Assembly (NCBI GenBank): GCA_003427395.1
Contig: BFEA01000099.1
Span: 1,672,393 to 1,692,963, forward strand
Source of the DNA: Chara braunii
Lineage: Eukaryota > Streptophyta > Charophyceae > Charales > Characeae
DNA length: 20,571 nucleotides
Reading direction: 5' to 3'
Shown piece after piece: positions 8,495 to 17,047 of this stretch (its first letter is position 1; the number at the start of each line of letters is the position of its first letter). Both the position numbers and the translations under genes were made by a program. The notes under the pieces were generated by a model. It was given only the letters and a program-made list of their open reading frames with translations, searched no databases and was not told the DNA's origin.

Positions 8495-10150
8495 ACGTGG
8501 TGTCCGTCGCATTGGACGCTCGTTGTTTTTGTCTCGCGGCAGCAGAACCTCTCCTTTCTGGCCAGCATGAACCATCTTTCTTTTGTCAAGCTGCTGGAAG
8601 GGAAGTGGGTGAGGAGGAGTCAACAGAAGAAAAGTTTCCCCGTCGAGAACAATTTGTACACGGAAGACGACCGGATGTACATACTCTTCAAAGACGACGA
8701 TTTGCGGGCCAACACGTCCGTCGTCTACGAGGGGAAACTGTCGGCAGGCGCCGCTGCTGCAGTGCGGGTACCACAGAAGGTTACGCAAACGGATGTGTCC
8801 GACATCCCGTTCAACGCTTGCGTTTGGTCGCATACCTCGCCTGCACGTCGGGGCATTGTGTACGGGGACATGGAACGCAACCCCGCCCAATTCGTTCAGC
8901 TTCTCGAATCCGTCACCAAGAAGGGGGAGGGTGTCGTCTTCCTCGGAAAGCCACACGCGCGGTCAGTCTGGGAAGTACTGAAGGCAGGACGACACGTCAT
9001 CGCGATGGAAGGGAACTCCGAGCTCTTGCAATTTACAATTGATCTCGTCAAAAGTGAGGTCAATTCGGGTGCCCACAATTGTGAGGTTATGGTCGTCACC
9101 GAGATTCGGGCTCGCGTGTGGAACAACAAGACGGACATGTGGTTCAAGTTGAGTGCGAGGAAGCGGAACAAGATATACGACTTCTTGTTCCTGCAAACGC
9201 GGCCGAAGAGAGACACCGACGCCGAGTACGTGCGCCGCAAGGACCACATGTTCACGTTGCTCGACAACTACCATGGTGCCTTCTGCATGAACGCGAAGAC
9301 CTTCCTCGAGAGGTTGCAGTCCCTTTACTTCGTGGAGTCAGAGGAGGAGCTGACGTTCGGCAGTTACTCCTCCTTGATCTCCACGGAAGATGAGGAGACC
9401 ACCAGCATCGAGTTCGACGCGACCGTAGACGAGGAGGGCAGCGACACCGAAAGCCTCGACCTGCAGTACGACCAACATTCCGCGCAGCACGCTACAGGGT
9501 CGTCCTTGGCAGGTCCATCGACAAGCCCAGCGTCCCTCGTGTTACCGATGGCGAAACCGGCGCCTGGCACTACCCCGATGAAGTTGCTGCAGAGAATGCA
9601 AGCTCTGGCCTCCGGCCATCGCTCACCGCGTCCTGGGTCTGACATCCCACCCGATCATCTGTCTTGGACGAATGCCAACATTCACTTCCTGCCTGAGCCT
9701 CAAAGTCGTTCCACGGAGGCGGACTGGGGCCATGACATGATTTGGCATCCAGGAGTCATCCAGCCGGCGATCCAAAAGGGTGAGTGGATCGTGGCGGTCG
9801 CTGTCCCAGAGGGAGGATGGATGCCACTCCCTCGCGGGTCGAAGTCTGACTTCCTCGACATCGCTAGAATTGCAGTCCTCCAGAAAGTGAGGGCCGAGAA
9901 TGGCTCTTTCGCACGCGAAGACGTGTCTGTCATTTCCACAACCGGGCGATTGTTCACCGAACTTCAGGACAAGTGCTGGTTGGAGCTGACGGAGGACTAC
10001 TACGACCTCGACATGAGCCCCTCGAAAGGAAGGGTGGACTGGAAAATCCCCCCTCCCAGTGGGATGCATGTAAGTATAGGGTCCCGGGGACTGGACAGTA
10101 GGGAGAACGAGGGCGACGAGGCTGGGGGCGGCAAACAAGTCCCGGGGTGA
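8495..10150 (+). CDS. Methyltransferase-like remnant region (copy 1, C-terminal part)
   Basis: This continues the 5753 frame. The first ATG is at 8567, giving 527 residues if translated alone. Residues 103-160 (ERNPAQFVQLLESVTKKGEG, then VVFLGKPHARSVWEVL, then KAGRHVIAMEGN) match the layout of the C-terminal SAM-binding block of permuted N4/N6 DNA methyltransferases: a helix ending in T..G, a strand, a Gly loop, a helix, then GR.VI..E. However, DPFxGSG is replaced by FLGKPHA, so SAM binding and catalysis are doubtful. Next come a basic segment ARKRNKIYDFLF (197-208), an acidic stretch, a Pro/Ser linker and a conserved C-terminal block, WGHDMIWH...QP...GEW (about 385-412). Copy 2 shares all these blocks. 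The true exon probably ends at 10069, before GTAAGTAT; the ORF end at 10150 would then be intronic. Confidence 0.7.
   Translation, partial: TWCPSHWTLVVFVSRQQNLSFLASMNHLSFVKLLEGKWVRRSQQKKSFPVENNLYTEDDRMYILFKDDDLRANTSVVYEGKLSAGAAAAVRVPQKVTQTDVSDIPFNACVWSHTSPARRGIVYGDMERNPAQFVQLLESVTKKGEGVVFLGKPHARSVWEVLKAGRHVIAMEGNSELLQFTIDLVKSEVNSGAHNCEVMVVTEIRARVWNNKTDMWFKLSARKRNKIYDFLFLQTRPKRDTDAEYVRRKDHMFTLLDNYHGAFCMNAKTFLERLQSLYFVESEEELTFGSYSSLISTEDEETTSIEFDATVDEEGSDTESLDLQYDQHSAQHATGSSLAGPSTSPASLVLPMAKPAPGTTPMKLLQRMQALASGHRSPRPGSDIPPDHLSWTNANIHFLPEPQSRSTEADWGHDMIWHPGVIQPAIQKGEWIVAVAVPEGGWMPLPRGSKSDFLDIARIAVLQKVRAENGSFAREDVSVISTTGRLFTELQDKCWLELTEDYYDLDMSPSKGRVDWKIPPPSGMHVSIGSRGLDSRENEGDEAGGGKQVPG
10070..10078 (+). 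other. Likely 5' splice site (GTAAGTATA)
   Basis: ATGCAT|GTAAGTATA is a near-consensus donor in phase 0 after codon 1439 of the long frame. Conservation with copy 2 (VDWKIPPP against VSWELPEV) extends to just before it. The acceptor is unclear because the following bases are purine-rich and lack a pyrimidine tract. Confidence 0.6.
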
Positions 10151-10241
10151 CAACACGAGGGCGACGAGGCTGAGGGCAGGTCTCAGGGCGATAAGTGGAG
10201 GAAGGAGACACAGGGGAGGAATTGGAGGAAGGAGGGGATGA

Positions 10242-10901
10242 AGGGAGGAAGAAGAGGATGAAGGAGAGGAAGGGGAAGAAACGGAGTTGGCTGGGTTGCT
10301 AGGAGGGCAGGAGGGGGAAAAAGGTGAACTCGATACAGGAGACGACGAACGGACTTTCGGCGACGACGATGACAGATCTGGGGAGTCTTCTGACGGATCC
10401 GGGCAGCTGTACGGAGAACACCGCGAGGAAGACGACGACGATGATGACACGACACTGGGTATGGAGGCACAGGTGGTCACAAGCCTTTCGGCAGAACGTG
10501 ATGACTATGAGGTCTAAGCAATGACGTCTGTCGTTGATCTCCAACACCGGTTCAACGAAACTCGTGTAGCAGTCAGCCTGACTTAACCGAGTGTGCGTTT
10601 TGACATCGAAGAAGTTATCGACGGCATCCTGGGCGACCACCACATGTCCGCGCAGCCGTCCTCGACGCCTGGTGTCGACGACCCTCTCGACGTCAAACCT
10701 TCCGGGGGATCTGTTGTCGATTTCTCGCCGACGAGCTCTCCGATGCTGCCGCCGACCATCACCAGCAGAGGAGAAGGCGGGATCGGGGGACTACAAGATG
10801 TCACATCCCCGAAAAAAACTGCCGCCGGCACTCAAGCTCTCGACGTCTGGCCTTGCCCGCGCGAACTTCGCCGATTAGGGAGCGGAGAGACAAACCAGCT
10901 G
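10242..10901 (+). pseudogene. Acidic low-complexity linker segment with two TAA
   Basis: One frame runs from 10242 to 10901 with stops only at 10515-10517 and 10584-10586. It starts REEEEDEGEEGEETELAG, continues with DDDDRSGESSDGSG and a run of six Asp, and after the stops reads DLQHRFNETRVAVSLT and FDIEEVIDGILGD, then a Pro/Ser/Thr-rich tail. The peptides between and after the stops still look coding, so the stops look like point mutations in a former exon. It ends at a good donor, CTG|GTAAGCA, at 10902. Copy 2 has an acidic stretch (LSDDDEDTAYGDK) in the equivalent place, before the same donor. The exon is phase 0 here, whereas the next exon wants phase 1, which hints at a further indel; the A7 run at 10812-10818 is a candidate. 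Confidence 0.5.
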
Positions 10902-11696
10902 GTAAGCAGTGACAAACGCCACTTTGTCTGCGCGCCAGTGACCGCAGTGTCTGCCAATGCGCACGAGACAAAAACATGTGTGTTTTTGTTGAAGCGTTCT
11001 TTCACACGAGTGGTGGTTTTAGTCCGCCGGGATCCGCACTGCCAAGGCCGCTGCGTAACGCGGTTACTCTTTTGGTGCCTCGATTGGGAAAAGTTCGTCG
11101 AGATCCTGACTTCACAAATGTTTGGCCTCCGGGTTTGTGGCTTGTTGAGGTTTTCCCTTCTGAAGGGCGGGGGTGTCGATGTCGAACGCACTGCTCCTTT
11201 TGTTTTCCAGCGGGGCCTGCACGGAAGTATTCTCTATCTCTCTCATGGCTAAACGGGGCTCTGTAAATAGATAGGTCCTGCGTCTTCTACATTTCGTGGT
11301 ACTTGAGTTGTCGTTTTCGTCGGGTTCGTCTTGGATTAAGTGAGTTCATTTTCCGTTTTCTCTTCCTTCGGTTGCACAGAGGTTGGGTTATCTCCCTTGG
11401 TTGGAAAAGTCCGCCGGGATCCGGACTTCAAAGATGTTTGCCTTCCGCTTTTGTGACTTGATATGCTTTTCCCTTCTGAAGGGTGGGGGTGTCGAACTCG
11501 AGTGCACTGCTCGTTTTGTTTTACAACGTGGCTCGTGCGGAAGTTCTCTCTCTCACACTCTCATGGCATGACGGGGTTCCGTAATTGCATGGGTCCTGCG
11601 TCTTTTAGATTTCGTGGTCCTTTAATTGTTGTTTCGTCGGGTTCTTCTTCGGAAATGTGTATTCACTTTCCGTTTTGTCTTTCTTCTGTTGTACAG
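10902..11696 (+). other. Candidate intron between linker and helical exon
   Basis: The donor GTAAGCAGT at 10902 is shared with copy 2 (GTAAGCACT at 17047). The acceptor TTCTTCTGTTGTACAG ends at 11696, and copy 2 has TTTCTTGTACAG. At 795 bases it is almost four times the 206-base intron of copy 2, because of an internal tandem duplication and palindrome copies at 11020-11040, 11091-11113 and 11407-11429. Confidence 0.6.
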
Positions 11697-11706
11697 GGGT
11701 AGGGTC
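11075..11706 (+). repeat. 316-bp tandem duplication inside the intron
   Basis: Two units repeat at an offset of 316-317 bases. TTTTCCCTTCTGAAGGG is at 11151 and 11467, with GGTGTCGA, the CACTGCTC block, TCATGGC, GGTCCTGCGTCTT and TTTCGTGG in the same order. Each unit ends in an acceptor-like sequence: GGTTGCACAG ending 11379 and CTGTTGTACAG ending 11696. The units have diverged by scattered substitutions and small indels, so the duplication is not fresh. Confidence 0.85.
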
Positions 11707-11962
11707 GTCTCGAACACGGAGGCCCTCTAAATATCCAGAACACATATTGCATACAGTCCTGGGGTTGACGACAAAACACAAGGACATGTTAAAGGCGTCA
11801 GGGGTTGATGTCGAAATCGGGAAGGAGCATGTCATTGCCATTGAGGAGTGTTTTTCCCTTCTGCCCCCAGAGAAAGGGACATATCCACGATCTGTGACTA
11901 GGGGTCAGGCCATGTATGAGAAATACTTAGCTACTCGTCGTGCGATGAAGGAGAATCCTTAG
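11697..11962 (+). CDS. Small helical exon before the protease
   Basis: The frame reads SSRTRRPSKYPEHILHTVLG, then KDMLKASGVDVEIGKEHVIA, then SVTRGQAMYEKYLATRR and stops at TAG. It looks like a short, mostly helical domain. Copy 2 has the same layout on the - strand (RRTRGQ, PVLGSRARLVAEAAGV, KGDVMREL) before its own protease exon. The exon begins in phase 1 after the acceptor at 11696. I do not recognise the domain. How it joins the protease exon is unclear: no strong donor is seen before the TAG, and weak ones lie in ACTC|GTCGTG near 11935. It could be the N-terminal part of the protease protein. Confidence 0.5.
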
Positions 11963-12011
11963 TGTTCCGTTTCTCACTTCCCCCCCCTGTCCTTTGCTCG
12001 ATGTTGTGCAG

Positions 12012-12754
12012 TGCGGGCCACGGCACCTGGAACAGCAGTGACTGCGATTGGAAGCTTGCGGGTTTTGGACGACATTGAACGAGGCTTGGTGCCATCTGAC
12101 ACTGTACTCTCGACCCTCCACGATGGTCAGTTGCGAATTGCAGCGAAGGATATTATCACCCTCTCACTTACCGACGGCAGGGTGAATGATGAGGTGGTCA
12201 ACTTTTACATGGCGCTATTAGGAACGACCGCATATGGGACAAGTGACATCCCGCCAGGCCTTCGAGTCTTCACCTTTAATTCTTTCTTCTTCAGTAAACT
12301 GCAACTTCAAGGGCACGGCGGGGTGGAAAGATGGGCTAAAAACGTGNATNTGCTTNAATATNATATTATCTTTGTTCCAGTCATCAAAGATAATGATCAC
12401 TGGATCCTCCTTTCCGTGAGCTTGAGAGATAATGTTCTTGAGATTTTCGATTCTTTTCCTTGCGTTGTAGTCGATTCTAGTTTTTACCTTAGTGTTTTCG
12501 AGTTGATCGTACACTATTTGGAATGTCAAACATCACAAAGGCGCTCGTACAGGCGCTGGAAGTCGCTGGCAGCAAATGTTGTTATAGAGGGAGTTCCAAA
12601 ACAAGTGGATGGAGTTAGTTGCGGGGTGTTTATGTTGATGTTTGCGACACTGTTGCAACGTGGCGATCGACCGCCTTTCAGGTTCTCTTGTAAAAATATT
12701 CCGTACATTAGACGACAACTGGCATCATGTGTCTTGGAATGCCGTTGTCTTTGA
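12012..12754 (+). CDS. Ulp1-like (C48) SUMO-type cysteine protease
   Basis: About 247 residues after the acceptor CGATGTTGTGCAG. The Ulp1 fold signatures are in order: NDEVVNFYMALL, RVFTFNSFFFSKL, IIFVPV, then His in KDNDHW (residue 130), Asp in EIFDSF (147), Gln in PKQVDG (198) and Cys in VSCGVFMLM (204). The His-Asp gap of 17 and the Gln-Cys gap of 6 equal those of yeast Ulp1 (H514, D531, Q574, C580), so the active site looks intact. The family removes SUMO or related modifiers; C48 domains are also common in plant and algal mobile elements. The N-terminal part (about 16-50) is conserved with copy 2 (RVLDDIERGL against AVLEDVICSR). Four Ns fall at 12347-12362, just before the IIFVPV strand. 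It probably belongs to the same multi-exon transcript as the upstream ParB-like frame, which is inference from the shared order in copy 2. Confidence 0.85.
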
Positions 12755-13374
12755 TGGATTCGATTGATTTGCAAACTTCTGTTTCAGAATATTTCATATT
12801 TTAACTATCGCTTTCACAATGACATTACTTTCTTTCAGTGTTGCGGGTTTGAGTTGTCTTTGGTATGTTGACTGCCAGTTTGGTGTCGCGTATTGCCTTC
12901 GGAATCTCTGTCAGGTCTGGCTCGTCTGTCGTGTCATTACATTCATCGCATTGCAGTCCTCGTTGCAAATTGTGTCCAGGTCATCCAAGGTTGTGCATAT
13001 AATTCACCTCGAAATGATATTCGTGTGTGTGGTGCGACATGACGAATTGGAGTGTGGATGCAAGACAAATCTCGGCGAGTGTGTGGGTGTGAGGTTCGTT
13101 ATGCAAAGAGTGAAAGACTAGTGACATCACGTCTCTTGTGTGCATAGACAATCATGTACTTGTCACCGCTTGAATTACATGTGACCGATAATTTTGCGTT
13201 CTTGACCGGGAAAAATAAATTGTATGTCAAAAATAACAGTTACTGTTTGTACTTCTAAAGAAGTTTGAATCTCTACAACATCCAGACAACCGCCTCGGAC
13301 GAGACGATAGCCATGCATGTACAACTCACACGAGGATGCAATCATGACACATTGCTCGTCACAATTATGGAATT
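12755..13374. other. 3' flank of copy 1, no gene recognised
   Basis: AT-richer sequence follows the protease stop. A 100-codon + ORF (12819-13121) is Cys/Val-rich and resembles nothing I know, so I treat it as untranslated sequence. An AATAAA at 13214-13219 is a possible poly(A) signal for copy 1. Confidence 0.35.
13214..13219 (+). promoter_or_regulatory. Possible poly(A) signal AATAAA
   Basis: A canonical hexamer lies 460 bases after the protease stop, on the same strand and just before the satellite array begins. Position is the only support. Confidence 0.3.
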
Positions 13375-13800
13375 GAAGTTTAACAAGTACGGATCCCAGC
13401 ACACTTCCGCACTGGGTTCCCTGATGCGCGTGGCTGTCGTTATTCGTTTATGAAGTTTAACAAGTGCGGATCCCGACACACTTCGGCACAAGATTCACGA
13501 CACATTTTTGAAGTTCAACAAGTGAGGCTCCCAGCACACTTCCGCACAGGGTTCCCCGATGGGCGTGCCTGTCGTTATTCGTTTATGAAGTTTAACAAGT
13601 ACGGATCCTAGCACACTTCCACACAGGATTCCCAACAGTGCCATGTTTTTGAAGTTCAGCAAGTAAGGATCCCGGCACACTTCCACACAAGGTTCCCGTG
13701 CGGCGTGCCTAACATGTACGGGTTTGAACACGCTTCCTCATTTGGGATATCATTTATAAAGTTTCACAAGTACGGATCTCAGCACACTTCTGCATGTGCT
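13375..13800. repeat. Satellite of palindrome-bearing units, 135-bp higher order
   Basis: Six units beginning (G)AAGTTYAaCAAGT lie at about 13375, 13452, 13510, 13587, 13651 and 13757. Each carries CGGATCCCAGCACACTTCC or a close variant. Spacing of the first units alternates 77 and 58, and TGTCGTTATTCGTTTATGAAG appears twice 135 bases apart, so the basic repeat is a two-unit block. The core is the same skeleton as the A-type palindrome found upstream of and within copy 1. Two units keep pairing arms (AAGTG with CACTT); others have lost one base of the pair. Confidence 0.85.
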
Positions 13801-13916
13801 TAAGCCGTGGATGGGCGTGCCTACGTTGCTTGGAATGCAGCCAAAAATGAATTTGTTAGAAAGAGGACACAGTATAATGTCCTATTTTAACGAATAACAT
13901 GTTGTGTACATTTGAA

Positions 13917-13983
13917 GAGCGAGAGATATAGAAAGAGAGAGAGAGAGACAGAAACAGCGAGAGACAGAGTGTCTCAGAGAGAC
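13917..13983. repeat. GA-rich simple repeat
   Basis: An imperfect run of AGAGAG with CAGAAACAGCGAGAGACAG. It is the first of four GA-rich tracts between the two copies. A single N lies just after it at 13997. Confidence 0.75.
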
Positions 13984-14124
13984 TGTACTTAATTTTNTCG
14001 AGACGCCGCACGGACGGCGCAGGGTCGAACACACGCGGAGATCATCAGCCTCACTTTTAAAAGTATTTCAGACGATCGTTGCAGAAGAGCACCAAGGCAA
14101 TGTGATTTTCCTAGATAAGCGAAG

Positions 14125-14140
14125 TTCGGATCTATCCGAG
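14125..14140. repeat. B-type palindrome TTCGGATCTATCCGAG
   Basis: A 16-bp near-perfect palindrome of the form TTCGGATNNATCCGAR, preceded by AAG. Other copies: 14706-14721, 15368-15383, 17605-17620, 17674-17689, 17904-17919, 18006-18021 and 18139-18154. The central two bases vary freely (CT, GC, GA, TC, TG) while the half-sites are conserved. Confidence 0.85.
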
Positions 14141-14345
14141 ATCACTGGAGATTGATAGAGAGGAAGCCCGCAAGAAATGGCATATTAGCACGCCAGAGGC
14201 TGAGAAATGGAAAAGAGAAGCATCGTATAGTCACCCACAACATTTCGTGTTACGAACGTATCCGAAGTGTCGAACTAGTATAGACCCTTCAGTTTGAAAC
14301 TTCCCTTGTGCTTTTTGGGACACAATTCAAGAAGTATTTTTTGCG

Positions 14346-14350
<5 letters not shown>

Positions 14351-14394
<44 letters not shown>
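14351..14394. repeat. (GA)22 microsatellite
   Basis: Forty-four bases of uninterrupted GA. The opposite strand gives a Leu/Ser run inside a spurious ORF. Confidence 0.95.
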
Positions 14395-14396
<2 letters not shown>

Positions 14397-14477
14397 AACA
14401 TTGTACCATCATCCACCAGATTTCTGATCCATCCGGAGTGTCTCGGCTGTGAGTCGCTTCGCTACGATCTAGACAAA

Positions 14478-14573
14478 GCTGACAGAGATAGAAAGAGCGC
14501 GTCAAAGAGATGGAGAAGGAGACAGAGACAGAGACAGGGACATAGACAGAGACACAGAGAAAGACAGAGAGAG
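14478..14573. repeat. GACAGA-rich imperfect repeat
   Basis: Repeated GACAGAGAtAGA, GAGACAGAGACAG and GACATAGACAGAGACAC words. The reverse strand reads as a Leu/Ser/Cys-rich ORF that is not a gene. Confidence 0.8.
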
Positions 14574-14790
14574 GGTGGATGATCGCACTGAATTTTCTTT
14601 TCATGTCGACGTGGCACAAGAGACGCATGTTCGAGGAACACGCGAAAACCACAAGTGTAGCTGTGCAAGAGTTGCAAGGTTTTCGTTAGGCGAGAGTAAG
14701 CCAAGTTCGGATGCATCCGAGATTACAGGGGAGAGGGAGTCCGAAGCAAACAGCAAATGAGCGCACTAGACACAGCTGTGGGTGGGTGTG

Positions 14791-14793
<3 letters not shown>

Positions 14794-14828
<35 letters not shown>
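14794..14828. repeat. (GA)17 microsatellite
   Basis: An uninterrupted GA run of about 35 bases following GGGTGGGTGTGTGC. Confidence 0.95.
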
Positions 14829-14830
<2 letters not shown>

Positions 14831-15713
14831 GATTCTTGAATTCGTTTTTCGGAAATTGATGCGTTCACCAATCATACAATGGTCGTTTGTTCATGAGTGT
14901 CAGCTCAATTCAGTTTGTGTCACTTTGTAGTAACAATCGACTTCGCCTTGTGATTTATCCTTCCTTCACCACATCCAATTTTGTCCAATCATGCAATTGT
15001 ATTTTCAGCCGCGCAACCTTAATTCAAATCTCGTCATATTGGAGCAGCCATTGGCGTCACCTTTTGGGTTCTCCCTCTCGGCACATTCAAATTTTTCATT
15101 GTATTGGGGAATGCATAGGAACCGAATGTATGAATGCTCGTGCAGAAAGGGAGCTTTGCCGGGCCAAAGAATTGACAACATTCAATGTCGGAATCACAAA
15201 GCACACAGTGGAGAGGGCCAGACGGGCCATCAAATGTATAAAGAGGCCCGTGTGTTGTATTTTTTTCAAGGTGACGCCTCACAACATTCAAAGTGAAAAT
15301 GCATAGATGAGTGTAGACGACGGGGGAGGTTCGAGAGAGAGGCAGAAAAGCATAGAGTTAGTTCAAGTCCGGATGCATCCGAGTATGCAGGCAGAACATC
15401 ACACCACACAAGGCGCAAAATGACGAAAGCGAGATATTCAATCACGAAACAGGCGCCCAACAACGGGGACGTTCGTGATAATTGAAATCCAATGAGAAAG
15501 AACAATATTGTCGACGACAAACACGCCGGGGACATGACAAGCTCACCCGGAGATATCCTGGCAGTGACAGCCAGTTCTGCTCTGAACCAAACCGAGAACA
15601 CCCACCAGTCCCTCACGGAAAAAATGAAAAGGAACAAATTTCGTCCGGAGAAGAACGAAATGTTCTTCTACGTTAACCCTTCTACACTACGTGATCAACA
15701 AAGAGATAGACGC
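14829..15713. other. Region between the two convergent copies, no gene recognised
   Basis: It contains a B-type palindrome at 15368-15383 and otherwise unremarkable sequence. ORFs of up to 139 codons (14887-15306, + strand) have no recognisable features. On the - strand this would be the 3' flank of copy 2. Confidence 0.35.
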
Positions 15714-16410
15714 TTACCTACCAACATCGCAAATCGTCAGAGCTAGTCTAGCTCTAATAGAGGAGATGTGTCTATGGGAGAATCCAAAAGGTGGACATAA
15801 ACCTCTCGCCAAACAGGAAGCGAACATCAACATGAACACCCCACAACTAGCCCCATCGTGCTGCCGAGGGACACCTTTCACGCTGACCTCGCGAGCGAAG
15901 TGATCGAAAGTGTGACCATCACCGGCGGCGTCTGCCACCGTGTTCAAAAATTTAACAGTTTTATCCAGAAGTGCGGAGTAGAAGGAATCTTTGGATGACA
16001 AACACGAGAAAGAATCATAGATTTCCAAAACACGTCTAGAGAAGTCAATGGCCAACGGCTCCAGTGTTCGTCGTCTTTGTGCATTGTTGCCAAGATGAGG
16101 TCATGAGACAGGAGGTCGACATCTTTAGCCCATCTGAGAACAGCTGCCGGACCTCGCAGAAGCAGTGAAGAGGCGAAGAAGGAGTTAAAGGTGTATGTCT
16201 TCATGGTAGCGGCAGTCCGGCCGCAGTCGTCCAGTAGCATCGCCATGTAGAAATTGACAACCTCATCGTCCCCGGATCTATCCACGAGTGCGACGATGTC
16301 CTTGACGGATACATGTAAACTATGCGACGGCAAACGCGCGACGATGATAGTGAGCGGCAACCGGGAGCAGATAACGTCTTCAAGGACCGCTCTTCCATCT
16401 CGAGGAAACC
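15714..16410 (-). pseudogene. Ulp1-like protease exon, copy 2, frameshifted
   Basis: Reading the - strand from 16410, just after the acceptor TTTGTTGAACAG, the frame gives AVLEDVICSRLP, then KDIVALVDRSGDDEVVNFYM, then TYTFNSFFASSLLL and His in KDDEHW. One base is then missing in 16056-16060, and the next frame continues with VLEIYDSFS, Gln in PRQHDG and Cys in ASCGVFMLMFA. With the single-base loss allowed for, the His-Asp and Gln-Cys gaps are 17 and 6, as in copy 1. All active-site residues survive, but translation would stop soon after the His. The frame loss therefore looks recent, or the base was lost in assembly. The stop TAA is at 15714-15716. Confidence 0.75.
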
Positions 16411-16476
16411 CTGTTCAACAAACACCCGCAGCACACAGCAAGCACAAAGGACGGGGCACTATGAGAAAATGCCGTC

Positions 16477-16841
16477 CTAGCGGTCATGGTCCGAGGAACC
16501 GCTACTCTGTGGTCCGAAAAGTTCACGCATAACGTCACCCTTGCTTCTGGACCTTCTACACACAGTTGATTTTAAACTAGCACTGTCCTTTATATCCTTG
16601 CAAGCCTCGAGAAGGAATTCCTTGCAGTCTTTTTCGGCAACACCCGCTGCCTCTGCAACGAGTCTTGCGCGGGAGCCCAATACAGGCACGACTACCCTTC
16701 TGGGAGGGCCTCGAGGCTTAGTGTCCCCAGGAAACGCATCAAGGACATTGCGACGACCAGTGCCTCCCACAACCAGGATTGACAACCTGGCGAGGGCAGG
16801 CGACTCCCGCGACATGGGTGTTTGTCCACGAGTTCGTCGAC
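16477..16841 (-). CDS. Small helical exon, copy 2
   Basis: The exon starts in phase 1 after TTTCTTGTACAG (acceptor G at 16842) and reads RRTRGQTP, then GPPRRVVVPVLGSRARLVAE, then KDCKEFLLEACKD and KGDVMRELFGPQSS before a TAG at 16477. It matches the small exon of copy 1 in position, phase and blocks (VLG, then a short helix, then a basic helix). Phase-1 donors near its end, such as CAGA|GTAGCG, would join it in frame to the protease exon at 16410. The function is unknown. Confidence 0.5.
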
Positions 16842-17047
16842 CTGTACAAGAAATAGCCACCCAGAGAGTTCAGCAGGAGATCAACAACACAAGTTCACAA
16901 GAGCAACCAAGCAAACAACACCTCATGAAGCACATCGTCACAATCAAGTTGGCGGCCGCCTATACACCTCCCCGAAATCGACGAAGCAAACAACACGTCA
17001 CGAACGGGCTGACGAGCGGGAAGAAAGCAGAGAAAGTCAGTGCTTAC
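16842..17047 (-). other. Intron of copy 2 (206 bases)
   Basis: The donor TCTG|GTAAGCACT (exon end 17048) and acceptor CTTGTACAG (16842) give a phase-1 join that keeps the frame open on both sides. Both ends match the equivalent intron of copy 1, which is 795 bases. Stop codons fill the intron in the joined frame. Confidence 0.65.

Noticed and set aside
9623-10480. 285-codon Ser/Pro/Leu-rich ORF on the - strand
   Set aside because: It is antisense to the methyltransferase-like frame and the purine-rich acidic linker; its Ser/Pro runs mirror GAG/GGA repeats.
12819-13121. 100-codon + ORF after the protease
   Set aside because: Cys/Val/Leu-rich with no motif, in AT-rich 3' flank; likely chance.
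14275-14871. Leu/Ser-rich - strand ORFs over the GA tracts
   Set aside because: They are translations of (GA)n and GACAGA repeats.
14887-15306. 139-codon + ORF between the copies
   Set aside because: No recognisable domain, overlapping ORFs in other frames, and no counterpart near copy 1.
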